Of a stretch of 64,000 nt of DNA, positions 18,014-26,178 are shown in pieces. The position numbers and the translations under genes are program-made. The stretch is from DAIODI01 sp046349255 (GTDB lineage Bacteria > Pseudomonadota > Alphaproteobacteria > Rhizobiales > Aestuariivirgaceae), in NCBI GenBank assembly GCA_046349255.1, contig JAXMCR010000004.1, forward strand, positions 806,001-870,000. The letters are read 5' to 3'. How positions within the stretch are numbered: position 1 is the stretch's first letter; every line of letters starts with the position of its first letter. Below the pieces are notes generated by a model. That model was not told where the DNA came from. It worked only from the letters and a program-made list of their open reading frames with translations, and did no database searches.

Positions 18014-20071
18014 TCACAGGTCCTTGCACAGTCGCGCCGCGTCGTAGATCGCTGCGTGGATGTTGCGCGAGGCAACTGCATCGCCGATGCGGAACAACTG
18101 GAAGCGGCCTGACGGATTGCTGCGGACCGCCTGCGGCGCGCCGCGCACCAACGCCTCATAGTCGACCTCGCCGCGGTTCGACGACAGCGGCTTCAGCTCG
18201 AAATAGAGGTCGGCGTTGGGCAGCGTCGTCTGTTCGAACACCACCTGGTCGACCTCGCGCTCCGCGAACGGCTTTTCCGTATACGGAGACCAGAGCGTCG
18301 CCTTGATGCGGTTGCCGACGCGCTTCAATTCGCCGACCCGCGCCATGGTGGTGATCACCGCGCCGGCGCCGTGCAGCTTCTGCACGTAGGGAACGAGGTT
18401 CAGCCCGCCCATCTCGGGTGCGAAAAACCGCTCCGGCGTCACGAGCTCGAGCTTCGATCCGGCGTCGACGAGGAACTCGGCCGCGGCGAGGCCCGGGTGT
18501 GCGCCGTTGTCGTCGAACAGCAGCACTTCGTCGGCCGGCTTCACGTCGCCCGACAGGATGTCCCAGCTCGACACCGCGAGCTCCTGGCCAGCGACGGGGC
18601 GCGCCACGCCGGGCATGCCGCCGGTCGCGACGATCACGACGTCGGGTGCGAGTGAGGTGACGAGGTCGGCGTCAGCGAGCGTGCTGTAGCGCGTCTCGAC
18701 GCCGAGCTTCTCCAGCCGGTCGACGCGCCAGTCGACGATGCCGACGATCTCGGCGCGCCGCTTGGCGCGGGTGGCGAGCGCGATCTGCCCGCCGGCCCTG
18801 GGCGAGGCCTCGATCAGGGTCACCTTGTGGCCGCGTTCGGCGGCGACGCGGGCCGCCTCGAGGCCGCCGGGGCCGGCGCCGACGACCACCACGGTCTTCC
18901 GCGGACCGCTGGTGCGCGCGATGGCCTGCGGCATCGTCGCCTCGCGCCCGGTGGCAGGGTTGTGGATGCACAGCGCCTCGTGGCCCTCGTAGATGCGGTC
19001 GAGGCAGTAGGTGGCGCCGACGCAGGGGCGGATCTCGTTCTCGCGGCCCTCCATGATCTTCTTCACGATGTGCGGGTCGGCGATGTGGGCGCGCGTCATG
19101 CCGACCATGTCGAGCTTGCCCTCAGCCACCGCGTGGCGCGCGGTCGCGACGTCGTTGATGCGGGCGGCATGGAAGACGGGGAACTTCGTCGCCTGGCGCA
19201 CCTCGCCCGCGAAGTCGAGATGCGGGGCCGAGCGCATGCCGGTCACCGGGATCACGCGCGACAGCGGCGTGTCGTGCTCGATGTGGCCGCGGATGATGTT
19301 GAGGAAGTCGATCTGGCCGGTCGCGACGAGCTTTCGGCAGATCTCGAGTCCTTCGGCGCGGCTGAGGCCCATGTCCCAATCCTCGTCGGCGACGAGGCGC
19401 GCGCCGACGATGAAGTCGGGCCCGACCGCGGCGCGCACCGCGTCCAGCACGCGGTAGGTGAAGCGCAGGCGGTTGTCGAGCGAGCCGTTGTATTCGTCCG
19501 TCCGCAGGTTGGTGGCGGGCGACCAGAACTGGTCCATCAGGTGGCCGTAGCATTCGAACTCGAAGCCATCGAGCCCGGCCTCCTTCATGCGCTGGGCGGC
19601 GGCCGCGTAGTCCTTCACGATGCGCTCGACGTCCCAGTCCTCCAGCTCCTTAGGAATCGCGCGATGCGCGGGCTCCTTGACGGGCGAGGGGGCGAGCACG
19701 GGGAGCCAGTCGGCCTTGTTCCAGTTGGTGCGCCGGCCAAGATGCGTGAGCTGGATCATCACCGCCGTGCCGTGTTCATGGCACTCGTCGGCGAGCCGCT
19801 TCATCCACGGCACGATCTCGTCTCGGTAGGCGTGCAGGTTGCCGAACGCGGGCGCCGAGTCCCGCGAGACGATGGCTGAGCCCGCCGTCATCGTCATGGC
19901 GATGCCGCCCTTCGCCTTCTCGACGTGGTAGAGGCGGTAGCGATCCTTCGGCAGCCCGTCCTCGGCGTAGTTGGGCTCGTGCGCGGTCGACATGATGCGG
20001 TTGCGCAGCGAGAGGTGTTTCAGCTGGTAGGGCTGGAGCAGGGGATCGTTGGCGCGGTGGACGACGGTCAT
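18014..20071 (-). CDS. NADH:flavin oxidoreductase of the N-methyl demethylase type (DgcA/N-methylproline demethylase-like)
   Basis: A 685-residue multidomain flavoprotein: an OYE-like FMN barrel (residues about 10-345), a 4Fe-4S segment, and an FAD/NAD-binding domain starting VVVVGAGPGGLEAARVAAERG (about 395). It resembles trimethylamine dehydrogenase, 2,4-dienoyl-CoA reductase and especially the dimethylglycine/N-methylproline demethylase group. The Fe-S segment has cysteines at 350, 356 and 368, but position 353, normally the second ligand, is Ala; I believe this is shared within the subgroup. It follows genes for an MFS transporter and 5-formyl-THF cyclo-ligase on one strand, suggesting uptake and N-demethylation of a methylated amine with methyl carbon entering the folate pool. 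Confidence 0.85.
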   Translation of the reverse strand: MTVVHRANDPLLQPYQLKHLSLRNRIMSTAHEPNYAEDGLPKDRYRLYHVEKAKGGIAMTMTAGSAIVSRDSAPAFGNLHAYRDEIVPWMKRLADECHEHGTAVMIQLTHLGRRTNWNKADWLPVLAPSPVKEPAHRAIPKELEDWDVERIVKDYAAAAQRMKEAGLDGFEFECYGHLMDQFWSPATNLRTDEYNGSLDNRLRFTYRVLDAVRAAVGPDFIVGARLVADEDWDMGLSRAEGLEICRKLVATGQIDFLNIIRGHIEHDTPLSRVIPVTGMRSAPHLDFAGEVRQATKFPVFHAARINDVATARHAVAEGKLDMVGMTRAHIADPHIVKKIMEGRENEIRPCVGATYCLDRIYEGHEALCIHNPATGREATMPQAIARTSGPRKTVVVVGAGPGGLEAARVAAERGHKVTLIEASPRAGGQIALATRAKRRAEIVGIVDWRVDRLEKLGVETRYSTLADADLVTSLAPDVVIVATGGMPGVARPVAGQELAVSSWDILSGDVKPADEVLLFDDNGAHPGLAAAEFLVDAGSKLELVTPERFFAPEMGGLNLVPYVQKLHGAGAVITTMARVGELKRVGNRIKATLWSPYTEKPFAEREVDQVVFEQTTLPNADLYFELKPLSSNRGEVDYEALVRGAPQAVRSNPSGRFQLFRIGDAVASRNIHAAIYDAARLCKDL

Positions 20072-20092
20072 CTTTTCGGTCTCTGCCTGTCT

Positions 20093-20677
20093 TCAGTCTC
20101 TGGAGTGGACGAGGCCGCGCTCGGTGACGATCGAGGCCATCGGAATGTCGTGCGGCTGCGGATGGATCGTCTGGAGGCGGGTTGCCTCGAGGCCGACGCC
20201 CACAGCATAGGGGCGAGGCTCGAGCGAGGCCAGCGTGCGGTCGAAGTAGCCGCCGCCGTAGCCCAGACGGTAGCAGGCCGGATCGAAGCCGATCAGCGGA
20301 GCGATCACGAGGTCGGGGTGCACCACGTCGCGCTGGGCTGGAACGGGAATGTTCCAGAAGCCGCGCTCCATCTTCGCGCCCGGCAGCCAGCGCCAGTACT
20401 CGAGCGGCGTCTTCGGTTCGACGATCACCGGGAGCGCGACCGTGACACCCGCCTCCGCCAGCCGCGTGAAGAGCGCACGGAAGTCGAGCTCCGCCTTGAT
20501 CGGCCAGTAGCCGCCGAAGGAACGTGCCTTCCGTGTACGCACGACGTCCTCCACCGTCCTGCCGATCGCGTCCGCCGCCGCGTGGCGGGCCTCGGCCGTC
20601 ATGTCGCGGCGAAGGGCGAGCAGCCGCTCACGCTCCGCCTTGCGCCATTCCCTCACCTCTGGCCAGTCCAACGCCAT
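20093..20677 (-). CDS. 5-formyltetrahydrofolate cyclo-ligase
   Basis: A 194-residue 5-FCL (MTHFS) protein. The ATP-binding and folate-site motif GYGGGYFDRTL lies at about residues 139-149, preceded by PDLVIAPLIGFDPACYRLGYG. The enzyme uses ATP to turn 5-formyl-THF into 5,10-methenyl-THF. It sits between an MFS transporter (3 bp upstream) and a demethylase-type flavoprotein (21 bp downstream), whose product would be methylene-THF or formaldehyde. Its presence suggests the operon handles one-carbon units; in many alphaproteobacteria the gene instead lies near 6S RNA or zapA. No 6S RNA-like element was noticed around it. Confidence 0.93.
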   Translation of the reverse strand: MALDWPEVREWRKAERERLLALRRDMTAEARHAAADAIGRTVEDVVRTRKARSFGGYWPIKAELDFRALFTRLAEAGVTVALPVIVEPKTPLEYWRWLPGAKMERGFWNIPVPAQRDVVHPDLVIAPLIGFDPACYRLGYGGGYFDRTLASLEPRPYAVGVGLEATRLQTIHPQPHDIPMASIVTERGLVHSRD

Positions 20678-20680
20678 GCG

Positions 20681-21898
20681 CTACTCCGCGGGCGCGGCGA
20701 CGGGCTTCGTCTGCAGCGTCGTCTCGTAGCCAGGCGCCGGATCGTGCGGCACGAGCAGCGACAGGAGGAAGGCGACGCCCGCCATCGCCGCGCCGAACAG
20801 GAACACGGCCGGCGGCGAGAAATCCCACACGATGCCGAGCGGGATCGGCAGTCCCACCGCCGCGATGTGGTTGATCGAGAAGGCGACGCCCGACGTGGGC
20901 GCGATGTCGGCCGGCGCGGCGATCTTCTGGAAATAGGTCTTCTGCGCGATCGAGAACGAGAAGAAGGCGTTGTCGAGGATGTAGAGCACCGCTGCGATCC
21001 ACGGATCGTGCACGACCGCGTAGAGCAGGAACACGATCACGAGCCCCGCATGCTCGACGAGCATCGACTTGCGGTCGCCCCAGTTGCCGATCATCTGGCC
21101 GATCTTCGGGGCAAGCAGCGTGTTGAACACGGCGTTGACGAGCAAAAGCAGCGTCATCGCGCCGACGCCGTAGTTGAACTTCTGCACCATGAGGAAGGCG
21201 GCGAACACGACGAAGATCTGACGGCGCGCGCCGCCCATGAAGACCAGCGCGTAGTAGAGCCAGTAGCGGCTCCTCAGGATCAGCTTCTTGTGCTGCGGAA
21301 CCTCCTCCTTGAAACTCGGGAAGGCGAGCCACACGAACGCCGCCATCAGCAGCGTGCCGACGCCGCCTGCGACGAAGAGCCAGAAGTAGTCGAGCCTCAG
21401 CCAGTCCCAGAAGAGGAAGATCAACGCATAGGAGGCGATCGTCGCGAACGACGTGGCGGCGATGACGCGTCCGAGGAGCCGCGGCGCCTCGCGCTTCTCG
21501 AACCACTGCAGCGACAGCGACTGTGCGACCGTCTCGTAGTAGTGGAAGCCGAGCGACTTGATCACCGTCGTGACGTAGAAGCCGATGGCGGTCGGGAAGA
21601 AGCCGGTGATGGCGACGCCGCCGCCGATCAGGAGAAGCGACAGGAGGCCGAGCGTCTGCTCGCGCATGATGTGCAGGAAGAACACCGCCGCAAACGAAAG
21701 GAAGCCCGGGATCTCCCGCACCGTGTGCAGGATGCCGATCTGCGTGCCGTTGAAGCCCAGGACGTTGATTGCGAAGTTCGTGTGCAGAGCATTCCAAGTG
21801 GCGAAGGAGAGATAGTTTGCCGCCGACATGACGATCAGCGCGTTTGCCGGCGAACGCCAGCCGCTCGCGTCCGAAAGCCGCACCTCGGTCCTGCTCAT
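20681..21898 (-). CDS. MFS transporter, first gene of demethylase operon
   Basis: A 405-residue transporter with about twelve helices, starting MSRTEVRLSDASGW and entering the membrane at about residue 15. Its segments TVREIPGFLSFAAVFFLHIMREQ and APKIGQMIGNWGDRKSMLVEH (an MFS loop with Gly-Asp-Arg-Lys) support the MFS call. It is 3 bp from the folate cyclo-ligase start and so is almost certainly co-transcribed with it and with the flavin demethylase. Substrate is inferred, not shown: a methylated amine or betaine derivative would suit the operon. An in-frame GTG 18 bp upstream is an alternative start; neither has a clear ribosome-binding site. Confidence 0.82.
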   Translation of the reverse strand: MSRTEVRLSDASGWRSPANALIVMSAANYLSFATWNALHTNFAINVLGFNGTQIGILHTVREIPGFLSFAAVFFLHIMREQTLGLLSLLLIGGGVAITGFFPTAIGFYVTTVIKSLGFHYYETVAQSLSLQWFEKREAPRLLGRVIAATSFATIASYALIFLFWDWLRLDYFWLFVAGGVGTLLMAAFVWLAFPSFKEEVPQHKKLILRSRYWLYYALVFMGGARRQIFVVFAAFLMVQKFNYGVGAMTLLLLVNAVFNTLLAPKIGQMIGNWGDRKSMLVEHAGLVIVFLLYAVVHDPWIAAVLYILDNAFFSFSIAQKTYFQKIAAPADIAPTSGVAFSINHIAAVGLPIPLGIVWDFSPPAVFLFGAAMAGVAFLLSLLVPHDPAPGYETTLQTKPVAAPAE

Positions 21899-22214
21899 GG
21901 GCGAATCACTTTGCACTTACGGACGCGCATCGTGTGTTTTTAGCGTCTTTGGCGCGCCGTCTCCACGCGTACGCGCGCATGGATGGCTTGTGATTCGACT
22001 CGAACCCGCGTCTCTTGGTTGCTTTTTGATGCGGATCTGCAACGAAATTGGTCGAAAGGTGGACAAAACATTGAATTGAAGCTTGCGCGACAGAAAAGTT
22101 GCTGGTCTTCTTCGTCCCGTCACGGGGCCGCCGGCCGGTAACACCGAACGGTGGGGGGTCGTGAAGGGGAGCTTGAGGCGGGTTGGGCATCGTCCCAGTT
22201 CGCCTCGCTCGTTT
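21899..22214. other. Intergenic region upstream of the MFS-demethylase operon
   Basis: About 315 bp between the 3' end of the TetR gene and the MFS start, all on the minus strand. It is A+T-richer than the flanks, particularly 21,930-22,100, and probably contains the operon promoter. No convincing open reading frame, strong terminator or inverted repeat for a regulator was found. Confidence 0.5.
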
Positions 22215-22841
22215 TCAGCGCGTGCTGCCTGGCCGATGCGATCGCGCTGGTGCCCGGCTGGTGCGAGGCGGCAAGTCTTCCGTCACCGCGCAGGCGCCGA
22301 TCACTTCGTCGGCGAGCTTGCCTGGTCCAACGCCACGCGCGACCACGACGGCGCCCACCATCATCGCCAGGCGTCGGATCGCCGCGGCACGTTCCATCGC
22401 ACTATCCGCTGCGGAGCCCAATGAATTGACGTAGCGCTCGATCATGCTCTCGACGCCGCGCGCCATTGCGGTCGAAGCGGCCGCGGGTGCCCGGCCCGCA
22501 TCTGCTCCGAGAGCTGCGACCGGGCAGCCCGTCGCTGCGCCGGCGACATGTTCCGGCGAAAGGTAATCGGCGACGTATGCCTCGAGTGCGGCGCGCGGTC
22601 CCTGCTCGTCGCAACGCTGGTCGTATCGGGCAAGCTGCGCTGCAAAGGCCGCTTCGATGGCGGCGGCGACGAGGTCGTCCTTCGACTGGAAGTGCTTGTA
22701 GAATCCGCCGTGCGTCAGGCCCGCCGCGGCCATCACATCGGCGATGCTTGTGGCCTCGATGCCACGCTCCCGAAGCAGGCGCGATGCAGTTCCGATGATG
22801 CGGTTTCTCGTGGCGGCGGCTGCCTCCTTCGATACGCGCAT
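22215..22841 (-). CDS. TetR/AcrR family transcriptional regulator
   Basis: A 208-residue regulator. The N-terminal helix-turn-helix spans about residues 8-55, with IADVMAAAGLTHGGFYKHFQSKDDLVAAAIE as the recognition helix block. The C-terminal half is the ligand-binding, dimerisation domain and contains the variant TGCPVAALGAD seen in a common TetR subgroup (C-terminal domain like that of YxaF/LmrA). It is divergent from a short-chain dehydrogenase with only 92 bp between start codons. That gap contains two near-perfect 16-bp palindromes, so autoregulation and control of the dehydrogenase are likely. The effector is unknown. Confidence 0.92.
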   Translation of the reverse strand: MRVSKEAAAATRNRIIGTASRLLRERGIEATSIADVMAAAGLTHGGFYKHFQSKDDLVAAAIEAAFAAQLARYDQRCDEQGPRAALEAYVADYLSPEHVAGAATGCPVAALGADAGRAPAAASTAMARGVESMIERYVNSLGSAADSAMERAAAIRRLAMMVGAVVVARGVGPGKLADEVIGACAVTEDLPPRTSRAPARSHRPGSTR

Positions 22842-22874
22842 ACACGTCCCCTTCCATTTGCTGCTTGACTTTTA

Positions 22875-22914
22875 GATGTTGTACGACATCCATAAATAGA
22901 TGTTGATCGACATC
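22875..22914. promoter_or_regulatory. Twin TetR operators between tetR and the SDR gene
   Basis: Two near-perfect palindromes, GATGTTGTACGACATC (22875-22890) and GATGTTGATCGACATC (22899-22914), are identical at 14 of 16 positions and spaced 24 bp centre to centre. The second extends by one more pair to AGATGT...ACATCT. They lie in the 92-bp gap between divergent start codons and follow a TTGACT (22865-22870) that could serve as a -35 for the dehydrogenase. This is what a TetR repressor acting on both genes would need. The binding protein is inferred from position. Confidence 0.75.
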
Positions 22915-22933
22915 TTAGCAGGGAGTTGCCCGC

Positions 22934-23785
22934 ATGTCCCGTTTCGTCTCTCCGGCAAAGGCATCCCGACACCTTCACCAACGATACGGACCGGCGGCGC
23001 TGGTGACCGGCGCGTCGGATGGCATCGGCCGCGCGTTTGCCGTCGCTCTGGCGCAGGCACGCTTCGACCTCGTTCTCGTGGCGCGCCGGGAAGCGAAGCT
23101 CGCCGCGCTTGCGGATGAACTGCGCGCACAACATCACGTGGACGTGCAGGTCGTGTCGGCCGACCTTTCCGATGCCGCGGACGTGCGGCAGGTCATCGAG
23201 GCGACGGTTGCTCGCGACATCGGCCTGCTGGTCGCCGCGGCCGGGTTCGGCACCTCCGGGCCGTTCGTCGACGGCGATCTCGAGACCGAACTCAACATGA
23301 TCGACGTCAACTGCCGGGCGCTCACGCAGTTCACGCACGCCTTCGCCCGGCGCTTCGTCGCGCGCGGCCGCGGCGGCATCGTCCTGATGAGTTCGCTGGT
23401 GGCATTCCAAGGCGTACCGCGCGCCGCCAATTACGCCGCGACCAAGGCCTTCGTGCAAAGCCTGGCGGAGGGGCTCAACCTCGAACTCCGCCCGCACGGC
23501 GTCGATGTGCTGGCTTCGGCGCCGGGTCCGGTGCTGAGTGGCTTCGGGGCGCGCGCCGGGATGCGCATCACGTCCGGTGGAACGCCCGAGGATGTCGCAG
23601 CGGGAAGTCTCCGTGCGCTCGGCCGCAAGGGCACGGTGCGGCCCGGCTTTCTTGCCAAGGCGCTGGAGGCCGCGCTGAAGCCGCTGCCGCGGGCGAGCAG
23701 GGTGCGCATGATGGGCAAGATCATGGCCGGCATGACCCGGCAGCCTCAGGAAACCCCGGTCCAACTCAAAGAAGCCGGTCCTTGA
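22934..23785 (+). CDS. Short-chain dehydrogenase/reductase
   Basis: A 283-residue classical SDR. The cofactor motif TGASDGIG is at residues 25-32, and the catalytic Ser (MSSL, about 153) and Tyr-x3-Lys (YAATK, Tyr167 and Lys171) are intact. Arg50-Arg51 after the second strand (VARRE) point to NADP(H). The C-terminal portion resembles SDRs annotated as acting on acyl or steroid-like substrates, but no specificity can be claimed. Expression is probably repressed by the divergent TetR through the twin palindromes at 22875-22914. Its final 20 bp overlap the convergent HDAC-like gene. Confidence 0.9.
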   Translation: MSRFVSPAKASRHLHQRYGPAALVTGASDGIGRAFAVALAQARFDLVLVARREAKLAALADELRAQHHVDVQVVSADLSDAADVRQVIEATVARDIGLLVAAAGFGTSGPFVDGDLETELNMIDVNCRALTQFTHAFARRFVARGRGGIVLMSSLVAFQGVPRAANYAATKAFVQSLAEGLNLELRPHGVDVLASAPGPVLSGFGARAGMRITSGGTPEDVAAGSLRALGRKGTVRPGFLAKALEAALKPLPRASRVRMMGKIMAGMTRQPQETPVQLKEAGP

Positions 23786-24860
23786 GGGCGCGAACGGCGC
23801 TTTTGCCGAGCGCGACATCCTCCGGCATGTAGGCGATCGGGTCCGGCGTCTTGCGCTCGAGCCCCAGGAACCCCTCGACGGTGGCGTGCGCGCAGAGCGC
23901 GGCGTAGGCGGGATTGTACCCGCCTTCCTGTACCGACAGCAGCTTGCCCCCCGTGTGCCGCGCGGCCAGCTCGCGCGCCATCGCGCCCAGTGTGTGGAAG
24001 CCCTTCGTCGTCACGAGCTGGCGGCCGTTCGGGTCGAACTGGTTCGCGTCCTGGCCGTTGGCGATGATGATCAGCCCGGGGCGGAAGGCGTCGACCTTCG
24101 GCGCGACGATCTCCTCGAAGGCGGCGCGGTAGGTTTCATCTCCAAGGCCGAGCGGCAGGTCGATGTTGACATTGAAGCCCTTGCCCTTGCCGGTGCCTGT
24201 CTCGTCGGGCTCGCCCGTCTGCGGGTGGCTCGGTCCCCACGAACCGTGGTGCATGTGGAGCGAGATCGTCAGCACGTCGTCGCGGTCGTAGAAGCATTCC
24301 TGCGTTCCATTGCCGTGGTGGACGTCCCAGTCGATGATCGCCACCCGCTCGACGCCGGCATCCAGCGCGCGCTGCGCGGCGACGGCCGCGTTGTTGACGA
24401 AGCAGTAGCCGTCGGCGCGCGTCGGCTGCGCGTGGTGGCCGGGCGGGCGGACGAGGGCGTAGGCCATCTTCGTTTCACCGCCGAGGATCGCGTCGACGGC
24501 GACGAGCGCGCTGCCGGCCGCGGCCCGGATCGGATCGAGCGAATGACGCCCGAACACGGTCGAGCCCGAAAAGCTTCGTCCACCCATCGCTTCGGCGGCG
24601 AGGAGTTCGGCGTAGTAGTCGTGGTCGTGGACGCGGATGATCTCCTCGGCCGTGGCGAGCCGCCCCGGGCGCCAGTCGATGAACGGCGCCGCCGGGCCCT
24701 TCTCCAGCGACCGTTTCATGTTGGCGACCCGCTCGGCGTTCTCGGGATGCTTCATCTGGTGGGCGAGCATGTCCGAGGGCGGCCCTTCGAACACGCCTTC
24801 GCCGGTGTCGTGGGCGAGCGCCAGGTCGTGCCAGACGACGAGCATGCGGTCCTGGGCCAT
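23766..24860 (-). CDS. Histone-deacetylase-family amidohydrolase (class II HDAC-like)
   Basis: A 364-residue deacetylase. Active-site motifs are RPPGHHA (His142-His143), DWDVHHGNGT (Zn ligands Asp179 and His181), NGQDANQFDPNGR carrying the third ligand, and the C-terminal EGGYNP with the catalytic tyrosine. Bacterial relatives deacetylate acetylpolyamines or other acetylated amines rather than histones, and are close to the HDAH of Alcaligenes/Bordetella. The substrate cannot be identified here. It is monocistronic, with its 3' end overlapping the convergent SDR by 20 bp. The ATG at 24860 is the only start with the full conserved N-terminus. Confidence 0.9.
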   Translation of the reverse strand: MAQDRMLVVWHDLALAHDTGEGVFEGPPSDMLAHQMKHPENAERVANMKRSLEKGPAAPFIDWRPGRLATAEEIIRVHDHDYYAELLAAEAMGGRSFSGSTVFGRHSLDPIRAAAGSALVAVDAILGGETKMAYALVRPPGHHAQPTRADGYCFVNNAAVAAQRALDAGVERVAIIDWDVHHGNGTQECFYDRDDVLTISLHMHHGSWGPSHPQTGEPDETGTGKGKGFNVNIDLPLGLGDETYRAAFEEIVAPKVDAFRPGLIIIANGQDANQFDPNGRQLVTTKGFHTLGAMARELAARHTGGKLLSVQEGGYNPAYAALCAHATVEGFLGLERKTPDPIAYMPEDVALGKSAVRALKDRLL

Positions 24861-24985
24861 AGATGCGGATCCTTTTGGCTGGAGGAGGGGCGGGGCGCCG
24901 GCCCCGTGGATCTGCCGATGCTAGCCGCATCCACCGGATGGTGAAAAGCCCGGCGCTCGAAGGCGAGCGCGTCCCGCTCCGTGCG

Positions 24986-25034
24986 TTGACAGATGCGTTT
25001 TTATTGCCTATCCATTCGTTCGTAATAAAGAACG
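24986..25034 (+). promoter_or_regulatory. Probable promoter of the ferredoxin-cysH operon with adjacent inverted repeat
   Basis: TTGACA at 24986-24991 is followed after 17 bases by TATCCA (25009-25014), a perfect -35 with a weak -10. Immediately downstream is an inverted repeat, CGTTC-N8-GAACG (25017-25034), in a locally A+T-rich stretch. A weak -10 with a dyad beside it would fit a regulated sulfur-assimilation promoter. No regulator gene is nearby, and the match to known CysB sites is not good. Confidence 0.45.
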
Positions 25035-25133
25035 ACTCCTCCCACCCAGCCTTCCTGCCACTTTTCCAGGCAATCGTTGGGCTTCGAAGCTCGGCGGAGT
25101 TCCTCGGACGGAATTCAGAACGGATTGGCGGTC

Positions 25134-25466
25134 ATGGGCGTGATCAATGTCAGGGACCAGAACGGCGTGCTCCACAGCCTCGATGCGGTGGAGGGCTGGC
25201 GCGTGATGGAGATCATCCGCGAGCACGGCCTCCGGATGGAAGGCCTGTGCGGCGGAGCCTGCGCCTGCGCCACCTGCCACGTCCTGGTCGACGACGCCTG
25301 GCGCGCGGCGATCCATCCGGCGAACGAGGACGAGGAGGCGATGCTCGACACCGTTCCGATGGTGGAGCCGGGGTCGCGCCTCTCCTGCCAGATCATCTAT
25401 TCCGAAGCGCTCGACGGTCTGACCCTCACGCTGGTCGACGGCGCGCTCGTGGCGGAGGCTGCCTGA
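25134..25466 (+). CDS. 2Fe-2S ferredoxin linked to APS reductase
   Basis: A 110-residue ferredoxin with ligands Cys39, Cys45, Cys48 (in CGGACACATC) and Cys85 (RLSCQIIY). It shares this motif with the ferredoxin at 9773 but differs in the acidic helix (NEDEEAMLDTVPMVEPGS). Its stop overlaps the cysH start (TGATG, 25464-25468), so the two are coupled. The APS reductase family normally uses thioredoxin, so the ferredoxin may supply electrons to sulfite reductase or another step of sulfate assimilation encoded elsewhere. The start MGVINVRDQNG at 25134 is chosen because the upstream extension is not ferredoxin-like. Confidence 0.88.
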   Translation: MGVINVRDQNGVLHSLDAVEGWRVMEIIREHGLRMEGLCGGACACATCHVLVDDAWRAAIHPANEDEEAMLDTVPMVEPGSRLSCQIIYSEALDGLTLTLVDGALVAEAA

Positions 25467-26167
25467 TGCCGATCGCGGACGAACAATACGCAGGTCTCGA
25501 GGGGCGCGAGCTCATCGAGGCGATCGTTCGGGACTTCGCCGGGCGCACGGCGCTCGTCTCCTCGTTCGGCGCGGAGTCGGCGGTCCTTCTCCACATGGTG
25601 TCGACGGTCGATCCCTCGCTGCCGGTCATCTTCCTCGATACCGGGAAGCTGTTCTGGGAGACGCGCAGCTACCGCTCGATCCTGATCGACCGGCTGGGCC
25701 TCACCGACGTTCGTTCGATTGCTCCCGATGCGGACGATCTCGCGCGCGACGACCCGCAGGGCGACCTGCACGCCATCGATCCGGATCTTTGCTGCCATAT
25801 CCGCAAGACGCTGCCGCTCGAGCGGGCGACGGAAGGCTTCGACGTGCTGATCTCCGGACGCAAGCGCTTCCACGGCGCGGGCCGGGCCGAGATCGAACCG
25901 GTGAATTTCGACGGAACGCGCCTCAAGGTCGAGCCGCTTGCCCGATTCACCGCCCTCGACCTCAAGCGGTACATGGAAGAGCACGCGCTGCCGGCGCATC
26001 CGCTGGCCGAGCAGGGATACCGCTCGATCGGCTGCAAGCCCTGCACGGTCGCTGGCGGCACGGACGACGATCCGCGCGCCGGTCGCTGGGCGGGAACGGC
26101 GAAGACCGAGTGCGGAATCCACATCACGCAGGATGGCCGGCTGGTCAGGACGATCGCGCGCGGCTGA
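25466..26167 (+). CDS. cysH: Adenylyl-sulfate (APS) reductase, 4Fe-4S type
   Basis: A 233-residue sulfonucleotide reductase. The PP-loop motif VSSFGAES is at residues 31-38. Cys109-Cys110 (LCCHIRK) plus Cys190 and Cys193 (GCKPC) bind the 4Fe-4S cluster, which marks an APS rather than PAPS reductase. The catalytic cysteine is Cys216 in ECGIH. The product is sulfite for cysteine synthesis. It overlaps the upstream ferredoxin stop by one base. No cysD, cysN or cysI genes are present in the window. The gene ends 11 bp before the convergent SOUL gene. Confidence 0.94.
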   Translation: MPIADEQYAGLEGRELIEAIVRDFAGRTALVSSFGAESAVLLHMVSTVDPSLPVIFLDTGKLFWETRSYRSILIDRLGLTDVRSIAPDADDLARDDPQGDLHAIDPDLCCHIRKTLPLERATEGFDVLISGRKRFHGAGRAEIEPVNFDGTRLKVEPLARFTALDLKRYMEEHALPAHPLAEQGYRSIGCKPCTVAGGTDDDPRAGRWAGTAKTECGIHITQDGRLVRTIARG

Positions 26168-26178
26168 ACGGACGGCCC

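Noticed and set aside
24861..25133. CysB-binding site before the ferredoxin-cysH operon
   Set aside because: The dyad CGTTC-N8-GAACG does not match the known CysB pattern; reported as an unassigned inverted repeat.
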